A program made the position numbers and the translations under genes. Shown piece by piece: positions 42,050 through 51,509 of a DNA stretch of 64,000 nt. Positions within the stretch are counted from its first letter, which is position 1. Every line of letters begins with the position of its first letter. Source of the stretch: Diplonema papillatum (taxonomy: Eukaryota > Euglenozoa > Diplonemea > Diplonemida > Diplonemidae); assembly GCA_030068145.1 (NCBI GenBank), contig JAPJBO010000865.1:33287-97286 (forward strand), read 5' to 3'. The notes under the pieces were generated by a model, which made no database searches, had not been told where the DNA came from, and saw only the letters and a program-made list of their open reading frames with translations.

Positions 42050-43999
42050 TTTTTTTTTTTTTTTTTTGGAGCGCGGGACACTGTACTCGACATGTTAGTA
42101 CAGCGGGGCTGCCGGTATCCGGTTGCTTCCGGAGCGGGAGCCCAAAAAAATGCTTCTTCAGCACACAGTGAACGCCAGTCTCACTGCGACCTGGGCTGGC
42201 CTGCTAGCAAGCAGGTCCGACCAGGTAAAAAAACCCGCGATGCAGTGACACTACCCCCTGCACCAGGGTGGACCGCTTCGTCCGGTCGCGCCCCGCCAGA
42301 TGAAATGACTATTCTTGCCACCCCCTGGGCTACTTGAAAGCTCAATTGGTGGAAGAAGTCCTGGCAGGCGGCCGAAGCGGTCCGGTCTTCACGGAGGGCG
42401 CTTTTGCGAGCTATTTGCCGCAACTCCGTGAGTGCTCCAGGACACCACGCTCCGAAGGTGTCCACGACTAGCGGGACAGCGAGCCATTCCCGAGGGTTTG
42501 GCTCGTTGTCTATTATGCCGCGGTACTTACCTTCTTTAACAGCTGTTGCGTAGGCTGTCGCCGCCCCCCCTGGCTTCTCCGCCGCCCGCTTAGCGTACTG
42601 GGGGTTCGAAGGCTGCAGGGGGAAGGTGACGGCGACGTCCAGCACAACGGTGGTGCCGTCCCGGACATAGCTGATGTCCGGGCGCTTCCGCTCCGTGTTC
42701 GAAAACACGGGGCGCTCGACCGCCGGGGCCAGCAAGCCACGGCGGGCGAAGTCAGCGATGACATCGCGGAGTGCGTTGTGCATTCTCGTCCGGCGCCCGC
42801 CGGAGAAGCAACTTCGCGCATGCACTCCGTCGACGTCTGCCGAGCCTGTCCCGCAGAGGCGACAGATGCTCGGCATGGGGGCGATGGGCAGCCCCAGCCG
42901 AAGCCGGATGGCCACTGCGAGCTCCGCGGGAGAAAGCCACAGCCTGGGGTCCGCCTCCGCGTTGCCATAAAGCCAAGCGGACGCATGTTGGGCGGAGCAG
43001 CTTTGGATCCGCGCCCGGACTTGGACCTGCTTCAGAGCCAGCGCCGACCCTTGAAGCCGGCCTGACCTGCCCAGCTCCTCAGTCATCGAGATAAGGAGGG
43101 CCTTGCGTCGCTCGTCATGAACTGTCGCGGACCACACTTTCTGTCCACGTCCCCCGTAGTTATCCCGTGCCTGCAGAACGTTCTGGATCTTCTCCAAAAC
43201 GGATTCGAAGGGTGCAAGGCGCGGGTCTTCGAGGGACGCTAGGAAAGTGTCGTCCTCGTCCAGAAGCATGGCGTGCGGCAGCACGTAGGGGGTCACCAGG
43301 GACGGGAGGCAAGCCTCGCCGTCAAAGGTAGCCGCGATGTGCGCGATCGCCGCTGTGTCGGCGCAGGAGTGCAGGCCCAGGCCACCGAGCCTGACGGGAA
43401 GGGAAGCCAGAGCCCAGGCGGAAGCGTCCGTCTCGATGCCCGTGATCGTCGCCAGGCAAGACTGCGTGGCCTGATCGATGCACGCGAAGTCGAAGACAGC
43501 CCCCACAGCGCGCATGAGGTGGACGACGCTGACGAAGCCGGCGCAGAACTTCAGCAGAGTCAGAGCCACATGTGCGTCGGGGAGGGAGGCTATCATCCGC
43601 ATCTTCCGCTCGGCGCTCTTGGCCGCTTCCTCCACGAAGGCGCGCATCGTCTCGGGGGAACCGCAGGGGACGCCGAGGTGCTGGATATCGTCCAGCGGAA
43701 AAGTCTCGATGCCTTGCAGGGCCTCGGGGATTGTGGCGCCGGGGGCAACGGACAGCCTGCACTTCCCCCGGTTCAGACTGAGCCCGACCGCGGCCGCTCT
43801 GTCCTCGAAGCCCTGCAGCCAGTGACCGAGGGTGTCGAGCTCACCCCCAGCCGCCCCGTCGTCCAGGAAGAACGTCAGGAGGTCAAGCCCCGCCTGGCTC
43901 AGCGCGCCATCCGTGGCCCTCGGGGCCGCCGGGGACCCCACCGGCGGCGGCGGCACCGCTGGGTCCCCCGAACCTGGGGCCTGAGCCGGTTCTGGAGGG
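42050..43999 (-). mobile_element. 5'-truncated LINE with restriction-like endonuclease, ending just upstream of tRNA-Ile
   Basis: The fragment begins at the A-run/tag at 43999 and ends in an 18-nt poly(A) at 42050-42067, only 10 bp before the first base of the tRNA. It has the same orientation as the tRNA. It carries RT C-terminus and endonuclease coding. Confidence 0.85.
42181..43998 (-). pseudogene. LINE ORF: reverse transcriptase C-terminus, CCHC knuckle, restriction-like endonuclease
   Basis: About 605 codons open to a stop at 42181. It begins just before the RT catalytic motif FFLDDGAAGG (a Y/FxDD variant) followed by GLSLNRGKCRLSV of the palm. Further on are CRLCGTG ... GVHARSC, a CCHC-type knuckle, then RTRMHNALRDV and the nuclease signature RPDISYV ... 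TTVVLDVAV, the PD-(D/E)xK-like pattern of restriction-like-endonuclease LINEs (R2/NeSL-like lineage). Fingers and N-terminal DNA-binding domains are missing, so the copy is 5'-truncated and inactive. Elements of this lineage often integrate at defined sites, so the nearby tRNA gene is noteworthy. Confidence 0.85.
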
Positions 44000-44033
44000 T
44001 TTTTTTTTTTTTTTTTTGAGTAAGCAACTACGG
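44000..44033 (-). other. Second copy of the A-run plus CCGTAGTTGCTTACTC tag
   Basis: 18 A and the same 16-nt tag as at 41077-41108, here joined to the restriction-like-endonuclease LINE. The flank beyond the tag (GGAAGACATGCAGGG on the plus strand) is unrelated to the flank of the other copy. Confidence 0.85.
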
Positions 44034-44374
44034 AAGACATGCAGGGGGCGAGAACTGCATTTACTTGTACGGGCAAGTCGTTCTTTTGTTCCTTTTGTCA
44101 AACTAGGAAAGAAGAAGGACGGACTCTTCCTGTGCATGGAGTAGAACTCCGACCGTGACTCATGCCACCATCGCCAGATAGTCGTTGTTAGGATAGCTTA
44201 CCCTTAGGCTGCTAAGTTGTCTGTCGGTAAAGATCGTCAGTCGAATCAGATTCGAATATTGTAGTGGCAGCGACAATCATCAATTCAATCTCTTAGTGTT
44301 ATGTAGAAGGACCACCAACGAAAAGTTGATGGAACGCAGGCTGGGAGGACATGTGGAGGGACTAGCTGCTGCCA

Positions 44375-44452
44375 GAATGAATGAATGAATGAAAAACAAG
44401 CACCGTTCCTTCAGCCGCTCAGAAGAGCAGCATCCGGAACGGTCAGGCGTTA
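44375..44452 (-). repeat. Hairpin plus (ATTC)n retroelement 3' end, copy 1
   Basis: On the minus strand AGTAACGCCTGACCGTTCC leads into a stem-loop (ACCGTTCC mirrored by GGAACGGT, inner stem TGCTC/GAGCG), then GCTTGTTTTTC and (ATTC)4. An identical unit is at 48785-48863. A terminal hairpin followed by a microsatellite tail is typical of LINE/SINE 3' ends. Confidence 0.8.
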
Positions 44453-44540
44453 CTACAGGGGGGGGGCCAATTACAATTGAGTTCAATTGTAATATAACGA
44501 TACACGGCGTGGAATCAGACCCCCCCCAAAAACACTAGTA

Positions 44541-45499
44541 TATCACCCATTCCACGAAAAAGTGTCACAGATTTTCCGTCTGAAAAGCAGCCCGTTTTGG
44601 GTCAAAATTTTGGAATTTTTGGGAAATTTTTTTTGGGATGGAAAGAGCTATCCCTGGCAATTATGGGCAAGCAATCAACTCGCGTGGCGACCAAAATCTG
44701 GCGTGCAGATGGACAAAAGGTCGGTTTTGGGGTTGTTTCAAAAACCCAAAAAAACGATTTCCGGCGGGAATCGAACCACCGACCCACAAACCCCTGTGTG
44801 GGTGGTAACCTCTGGACCATGGGCTAAAAAAACGGCGGAATTTTTTTTTGTTCACTACCGAGTGAGAATTTTGGACTCGTTTTGAGTTCTTCGCAAACCG
44901 GGCGAAATAAGCTCTGAGAGAGCAGAAATACCGTCCTGGGACACTGGAAACGAGTAAATGACGATCTCGCACTTTCCGATAAGAATTCCAACTGAGCAGG
45001 CGCTAAAAGCAAATTTTGGCCCGAGGTTTGGCAACATAGTCTAACGGTTGCCGCACCCTTCTGGGCCCTTGTAGGCCATAGTTCGATTCCCCCGGTCCGA
45101 TTTTTTTTTTGCGATTCTTCGGTGTGAAAAGCAGCCGTCTGGAAATTATTTTCGAGGTCTTTTTGGGGAATCTTTTGGTTTTCGAGTAGTTCTGGGATGC
45201 GCGATTATGGGCAAGCTGCCAGCTAGCCCAGCGATCAAAATCTGACCCCCTCCTGGATGCAGAGAGAAAAAAATCCGATCTCCAGGACCCCATTTTTTCG
45301 GGTGCCGACCTCCATTTCCGGGGGGGGGGTCGGTCAAAATTTTTATCCGACCAAATATTCGGAAAGCCCTGTCCTCAACGGATTCAAACGTGTCCTCAAA
45401 ATCTCGAAACCGACCATTTTCGGACCTGCAGATGGAAATTTTCGGCAGAAATCCGAAAAAAGCCGAAATCTGTGACACTTTTTCGTGGAATGGGTGATA
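44541..45499. mobile_element. Complete 959-bp element with perfect 30-bp terminal inverted repeats
   Basis: The ends are perfect 30-bp inverted repeats (44541-44570, starting TATCACCCATTCCACGAAAA; 45470-45499). The outermost bases are TA on both sides, compatible with a TA target. Left arm (to about 45020) and right arm (from about 45025) are distantly related inverted halves, sharing GCGATTATGGGCAAGC and AAAGCAGCC. Each arm carries a tRNA-like module with a pol III B-box (44755-44826 minus; 45029-45100 plus). There is no coding capacity, so it is MITE-like. Solo arms occur at 35438-35920 and 41109-41590, and a TIR fragment at 48425-48455. Confidence 0.85.
45029..45100 (+). repeat. tRNA-like module in the right arm of the TIR element
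   Basis: TAGTCTAACGGTTGCCGC is A-box-like and AGTTCGATTCC B-box-like, followed by a T-run that would stop pol III. The arms do not close into a good acceptor stem, so it is not a functional tRNA. Confidence 0.6.
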
Positions 45500-45605
45500 T
45501 TACAATTGAAGTGCAGTTTGCCTGGTAGAAATTGGCTGGTAACTTGGTTGTCTTGGTCCGGCCTGGTGCCAGGTAAGGAACCCGCGGCCTCCGGATTACA
45601 TCGCG

Positions 45606-45845
45606 ATGTCTCCTCCGACCACTGGGCACGTCTTTCGTGTAAATGTCGTCGGTCGCTCTCAACTTAGGGCTGTCGGCGGACGCAAACGGAAAAAGGGATG
45701 GACAAAAGCGCTCGGTGATGCCACTGATGAGGTGCCTCTTGACTTGAGGCTGGCTATGCTAAAGAAGAAAACAAAAGGGCTGAAATCTGATGGCTTGTTC
45801 AAAAGGAGCATTGAGATTTGTCTTAGAGCATCGTGGTTTTACTGA
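45606..45845 (+). CDS. Hypothetical small ORF beside the pogo remnant
   Basis: An ATG-started 79-residue frame (MSPPTTGHVFRVNVVGRSQL onward), rich in Lys/Arg (GGRKRKKGWTKAL, KKKTKGLKSDG). It runs opposite to, and overlaps by 7 bp, the end of the transposase remnant. Composition is coding-like. It could be an accessory or N-terminal piece of the same transposon; I do not recognise it. Confidence 0.3.
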   Translation: MSPPTTGHVFRVNVVGRSQLRAVGGRKRKKGWTKALGDATDEVPLDLRLAMLKKKTKGLKSDGLFKRSIEICLRASWFY

Positions 45846-47080
45846 GGCTGCCCCCATCTTACTGACTCCGGGAGGCATTCGTCACAGTAGTCGAAGTCGC
45901 AGTCCTTGCAAAACCAGGACCGCTCACCTGCAGCAGCATCCTGACCAACTTTTTGGTCTTCATGCCACTGACACCCCTTCCTGTCACAAAACCACTCGCT
46001 TTCGGGCCGCCGACAGAAGAAAGCGCCACAACCGCACTGCGGAACGAGACGGGGTGCTCCCTCGGGCTCAGCCCGAGCCTCGGCTTGGGACTCAACTTTA
46101 GACTGCGTTTGGCTTTCCTTTGGGATGCTGGGAGACGGAACGTGTTCTTCTTTTTCTTCTTTTCTCGCCTTCTTTAGTTTTGTCGCATCTTGAGAATGGG
46201 GGGCTTTTTTTACCTTGCGACCCTTTTTGCTACCCTGAACTTCACTGGAGGTTTGACTTTGGCTGTTTGAAGCTTTAGGCACCTTTGGCTTTTTCTTGGG
46301 TTGTTCAGAATCAGTATCGCATCCGTCGTCCGCATCGGACTCGAAGTTTGCCCTCTTGCGCACAAAGCCTTCGAGGGTCCCCTGAGTCTGGGACTGGCTT
46401 GTCTGACTCTGACTCTGACCCTGAGTCCGTTGGCTCGATGTTCCTCGGTTCGTAGCCTTCTCCTTTTCAATTCGTTCACCAAGGTTGAGCAAGGTTGAAA
46501 GGCCTGGGCTATGTGACTGACTACAAAATACGTTGGCCTGGCGCAAGAGGTCCAAGTTCTTGAGGGTGCAAGGGGCTGCGGGTTTTTTAATACACTTTTG
46601 AAAATCGAACTTTATGCCAGGGTAGCGCTGAAGAGACACCAGGTGGTCGTCACATCCCGTTATGGGCAAGACACATCCGATGCTTACAAGCTGCTCTTTG
46701 ACCGCAGTAGTGGAAACTTGCTCCACGGACTTACCCCACGTGTGGACTATGGCTTCAACAATGTTTTCCCTGTACCACCTGCTCGAGAGCTGTAAGTCTT
46801 TCTGCAATGCTGCACCGGATCCTTTCTTTTTCGCCTCAGCGTCCGCTTTTGTTCGTGTTTGATCTTTGAGTTCATCAAGACGCGAATGGAACGCCGACTT
46901 GAAACGGGCAAAGGCAAACACGTCCAGGTACTGCACCTGGCCTGTGCATTGACCAGGAATAATAGCCTGGTCGCATGCTGCCACGTTCGACATGTACTCC
47001 CTGTTTGCTGCCTTTACGTGTGTGTTGGCAGAGTCATACGTGCACAACACTTTTTCGAGACTGGAGGTCCTATGAACATG
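45839..47080 (-). pseudogene. Pogo/Tigger-type DDE transposase, C-terminal part with Cys-rich ZZ-like tail
   Basis: Frame open from 47080 with no ATG before about 46995, cut at its 5' side by the LINE-tail repeat at 47051. It contains AIIPGQCTGQVQYLDVFAF, close to the IPxGCTxxxQPLDV block of DDE_1 (pogo/Tigger) transposases, and then RWYRENIVEAIVHTWGK, matching the helical segment that follows it. A long polar, Ser/Gln/Lys-rich linker leads to a Cys-rich end (CGCGAFFC ... WFCD ... WFCKDCDFDYCDECLP) resembling a ZZ-type zinc finger. The HTH and first catalytic Asp residues are missing. It ends with a stop at 45839. The similarity of the tail to the N-terminal module of the hAT protein nearby is notable. 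Confidence 0.65.
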
Positions 47081-47155
47081 CAATGTGAATAGCCTCTATT
47101 CGAGCCAACCCCACTTTTCTCTACACTAAAAAGTGTATTGTTTTTGAACTAGACA
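47051..47155 (+). repeat. LINE 3'-tail repeat, copy 2
   Basis: Shares TTTTTCGAGACTGGAG, TATGAACATGCAATGTGAAT and CCTCTATTCGAGCCAA with 7719-7820, and its core with 62768-62858. It interrupts the 5' side of the pogo remnant. Confidence 0.75.
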
Positions 47156-47190
47156 GTAGTTCGGAGCTGGCTTTTTCCGTTTTTCAACGA

Positions 47191-47713
47191 CAACAACAGA
47201 AGCGAAAGCAAACCCCCCCCGACCGACACGGAAGACCGACTCAACAGGCAAACCTGGCACGCCAGGGTTACCAAAAGACGTCAGAACACCGCACCGGAAA
47301 GGGAGGGCGAGCGAAGGACGAAGCCACAACAAAACCAAGGAAAAACAACCATCACTGCACACAACACGCAGAGCCAAGCAGCATATCAGCAGCGAACCAA
47401 AGCAAACCCTTGACAAATTACTATCACAGGCAACTGACAGCGCGACAATCGCCGGAAACACACCGACCGCGACTGGTAAAGCCTGGCACGCCAGGACATC
47501 ATTACCAAAACAGCGGCAAGAAACAAGGGGAGGGCGGGCAAGAAACAATCCCACAACCCCCCCACAACCATACCAAGAACGAACGAAAGGAAACAGAAAA
47601 CAAACAAACGCCCCAAGGATGAAGAGAAGGCACAAGGAACCTTAGCACCGTATCCCCAAGCCTAACCCGGGCGCGGTTTCCAAATTTTTGAAATTGAAAT
47701 TGAAATTGAATTT
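47191..47713 (+). mobile_element. Plus-strand 3' UTR stub of the tandem LINE family
   Basis: Inverted copy of about 36004-36510 / 38490-38990: CCTGGCACGCCAGG palindromes at about 47251 and 47481, then the 3' end AACCCGGGCGCGG and a GAAATTGAAATTGAAATTGA tail. It is truncated before any coding sequence. Confidence 0.9.
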
Positions 47714-49108
47714 CGGTCTGTTGGCTGTGCATTCGTCTCCCTTTTTTTTTTTTTTGTTCTTTTGTATGCGTTGGCAAACCGCAGCCCCACATCAGGACAA
47801 CAGTGAGTGCAGAACAAACTGTCACAACCACGCAGCCGCCAGCAGGGAGGCACCACACAGAACCCGGCTGAGTGACAGGAAGGGCAGAAGAAGGGTAAAC
47901 CGCGGCACGGTACTGCACGGGGACGCGCCTCGCATACAACGGACTCTCTTTCCCCCCCGCCCCTTCAATTACAAGTTGAAACGTGTGACCGCCTTCATAT
48001 TGGCAAACGTTGGCAATACCACAGTAGTGGTATAGCCCAAGAAACAGCCCCGGCTGCGCCAGGCACAGAGGCCAGAGGGAAAAAAGGGCAACCGTCTCGC
48101 GCAACAGCGCAGGCCGACACGCCCGCACAGCTGCTAACAGGGAAGCAACAGGAAAGCACCACACGGAACCCGGCTGGAAGGCCCCAAAGGGGAGTTGTCG
48201 GTGCTTTACCAAAGCTGCCCTTGGTCAAACGCCGCCCAGGCCACCCAAACAACCAACTATTCTGTACCAGCCGGAGCGGCTCGGTGGAGCATCACTGGAT
48301 GCAGGACTGCAAGTCGCTGGCTCCCGACCAACGGAACGCAATCACCAACGCCACGGCAACGATCGACAACCGTACCCGCCACACAACGGGGAAGCTCGAC
48401 CGCAAACAGCGCGGCACATAACACTCATTCCACGAAAACGTGTCACAGTTTTTTGCTTCCTCATATCCGACATGTACAGGTCAAATATTGAGCAAATCCG
48501 GTTTTCGGGCTGCACCGGCAAGTCGTAGCGCAGGCGAACCCGAGCGACGTTACCGTCACCGTGGGGGCAAAAGGCCCGGCCGAGAGGCCGACGGCACAAA
48601 CGCAGCCCAGGCGCACAACGGTCCTCGGGGACATGCCACGCTAGCGAAACACTTCTTTCTTTCTTTCTTTATTTCTTTACTTATTTCCGTCTTCTTTCTT
48701 ATTTCCCTCGTCGACCCCCCCCTTCCTATCCCCTAACCTGTGGACCTGTCACTCGTGCGCGTGTCTCTTGGCGCAAACGGGCTAGTAACGCCTGACCGTT
48801 CCGGATGCTGCTCTTCTGAGCGGCTGAAGGAACGGTGCTTGTTTTTCATTCATTCATTCATTCGGATTTTTTTTTTTTTTTCGGGACTGACTTCCCAGCA
48901 GCATGACGATTTAACGAGACGTGGCTGGAAAGCCAGCGGTCAGTTGGGAGACTGGGACAAGCGAAGTATCGAATACACCAGAAGCTGACCTGGACATGGG
49001 GGCAATTCCCCTGAGAACGTTAGCAAAACAGTGCGGAAGTCAATGGAGTTTCTAGTTTCACTCTATCGTTGAAGATAGCGGTGGGTCATTTACATGAGGT
49101 GTTGGTTT
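47714..49108. other. Mixed non-coding repeats
   Basis: It holds a T-run (about 47740-47753), a weak internal repeat (CACCACACAGAACCCGGCTG near 47850 and CACCACACGGAACCCGGCTG near 48157), a TIR fragment at about 48425-48455 (ACTCATTCCACGAAAACGTG), a TTTC-rich microsatellite (48655-48700), the hairpin/(ATTC)n unit, and a T-run with the retroposon 3' end at 48868-48957. No gene is seen. Confidence 0.6.
48785..48863 (+). repeat. Hairpin plus (ATTC)n retroelement 3' end, copy 2
   Basis: Same unit as 44375-44452 in opposite orientation, with the same stem-loop and (CATT)n ending. Confidence 0.8.
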
Positions 49109-51493
49109 TTACAACTGGTCAGGTTGCTTCAATTTTAACTGGAGAATGGGGAACACTGGTAAGTCCCGCGACATCTGTAGGAAGAGTAGGAGTCCTATAC
49201 AATTCTTAGCTGTGAACACATGGGGCAGGAGCGTGGGGTATGGGAATCTAAGGCAGTCGTGTCTAAAGTGGTCAAGAGATGGACACTGGAGAGTAATATG
49301 TTCAAGCATGGGCTTGCTTGTGTTCTGGTGGCAGTGCCAACACAGCCCTTGGAGTAGATCATAACTTCGATCATCGTTCCGAAGAAAGTGCTTATTTAAG
49401 GGTGTGTGGCCAGTGCGCAAGGCAAAGAGATGAATCTCAGCTTGTCTGGACAGTGCCTTTGGCAGTTTGCTGGGTAGCAGGCCTCGAGTCGCAACAAAGT
49501 GGAAGTTTTTAGGGCGGTCTTGGAGCCAACGACTGGAAAGCGATTCAACAATTCGCGCTTTCGCAGACTGCATATCGAGGCACGTGTAGGCATCGTTAGT
49601 TTTTGAGCGAGCCTTATTTGCAACGATATCTGCTTGCTCGTTTCCCCAGACGCCACAATGTGCAGGTACGTGTTTTAAGGTGATGTTTTCTGGAGTGCAA
49701 GTTCTAGTTCTGGTTTCTGCGATGGTATCGCATAAGGTCAGGAGGATGGCAATGGCAATCTCATCATTTTGCCTGAGGCCCTTTTCGAGGGTCCTGAGCG
49801 CCGATTGACAGTCTGAGAGAAGGAGTGCTCTTGATCCAAGCATCAGAGGCAAAAAGAATTTAATGGCATGTACACCAACAAGAATCGCAATTAGCTCAGC
49901 GCGGTAGATGGTAGCGAATCTACCGCCGCTCGTCATCAGGTGCAGGGAATTTTTGGACACGCGTTTCAGATATATCCGCAGACCCAAGAGACGTCGTGGA
50001 AAGTTGCGCAAAGCTTCGTCGGTGATGTCTTTGCGCGCTACGACGAGACACGCAGAACCAGTGTTCGGTTCGTTGGGCGCTTTCGACGCATCGGTGAACA
50101 CGTCAATGTCCCGATCAGGTAACGAACCGAGGGAGAGCTCGAACATTTCCCGTTTTCGTACCGCACTTGTGTGTGTGCCAACGCCGGGGCACTTGGGGAC
50201 GAAGTGGATTGAGGGCGGGAGCTCAAGTGAAGAACATGGAGTTGGAGGTAGGAGGTTTTGTGGGCGGACTTTCAGAAGTCCAGTCGTTGCAAGATCTTCA
50301 TACGCAGCATGTGACCATGTAGTCAGGACCGGTCGAAATTTAACACAAATGTCATAGCCACGTGTATGCGGAAGGCGTCTTATCCGTTCATACAAGGTGC
50401 ACGACAGCTTCGACCGGTAGGTTTCGAGTGGAAGAACGTCAGCTTCGAGGCAGAGGGAGTGTAATGTCGTTGATGTTGGGAGCCCTGTGATGATGCGCAA
50501 GGCACGATGGTGATCGGTCTTCATCGACTGGAAATCCTGCTGTAGCAAGCACGGGCCAAACACGCCAATACCATAGAGGAAGACAGGGAGAACGTACGCA
50601 AGGTAGAGCGATCTGAGTGGTCCCGATTGAGCCGTGGTGATAGCATCCGCGATGCGTTTCATGTTGGACAGTCTTGCGTTGAAGCGCAACCGGATGCTCG
50701 AGACATGATCGGAGAACGACAGGCTCGAATCGAAGATGACTCCTAGGAAGCGGGCAGATCTAACGTTTGGGAGCAGCGGGGCGGAAGTAAGGTGAACGTT
50801 TTGAAAGGCGTAGAGTGGATCCCGAATAGTGGTGTGATTGGCTACTTCAATACCATTGCACTGGAGAATACGGTGGCCGTCAATTGCAGTGAGGTGCGGG
50901 TCGTTGAACTGTTTCGCCTTGTCCGAGAGTCGAAATGTGCAAGTCGCAGCGTCAATGAGATCAGAAGGATGCAGACTGAGATCACCAAATACCTGCAATG
51001 AGAGTCGAGAGTTGACAGTGGACGACGGGAAGTGGACGGCGATGTTCGTAATGGGATCAGACGGAAGTACCGGGAAGTAGATGACGTGTGTCTTGCTGAC
51101 TGACATGTTCATCTGAAATTCTTGTGCCCACTCATCAACAGCAGCTGTGACCTTCTGAGCAAGTGTCTGCAATTCCTCGTCAGTAAAGGCACTGCACACA
51201 ATCGCAAGATCATCCGCGAACAGTGTGAAGATCAGTCCGGGCATGAGTGCTTCGAGTTTCGCCGCCAGCGGGTCGATGTAGCACAAGAAGAGGGTTGGAG
51301 CAAGTACCGTTCCCTGTGGGACACCTTTGACAATGTTGAAGTACTTTCCAAGTACCCCATTAACCTTGGCTGCCGCCCGCCGACGATGCAGGAAATGCAG
51401 AATCCAGCGTTTCAAGCGTCCCGAGACAGATTTTGCACCAAGCTGGTTGCCCAGTATGGTTTTATCCACCTTGTCGAAGGCCTTGGATATGTG
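49109..51493 (-). pseudogene. LINE ORF2 fragment: reverse transcriptase, RNase H, zinc knuckle
   Basis: Long open frame, 5'-truncated at about 51493 inside the RT palm (SKAFDKVDKTILGNQLG). It then shows GVPQGTVLAPTLFLCYIDPL, the catalytic FADDLAIV, and thumb. RNase H follows with DIDVFTDASK, YRAELIAILVGV, LLLSDCQSALRTLEKG and GNEQADIVANKA, all four acidic residues in place, then CWHCHQNTSKPMLEHITLQC, an HHCC-type knuckle. It ends with a stop at 49109. The endonuclease and RT fingers are absent. It is a different family from the 36-41 kb copies. The fragment at 63681-64000 is a relative. It meets another LINE head to head at about 51.5 kb. Confidence 0.9.
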
Positions 51494-51509
51494 TGTACTA
51501 CAGCCGCCG

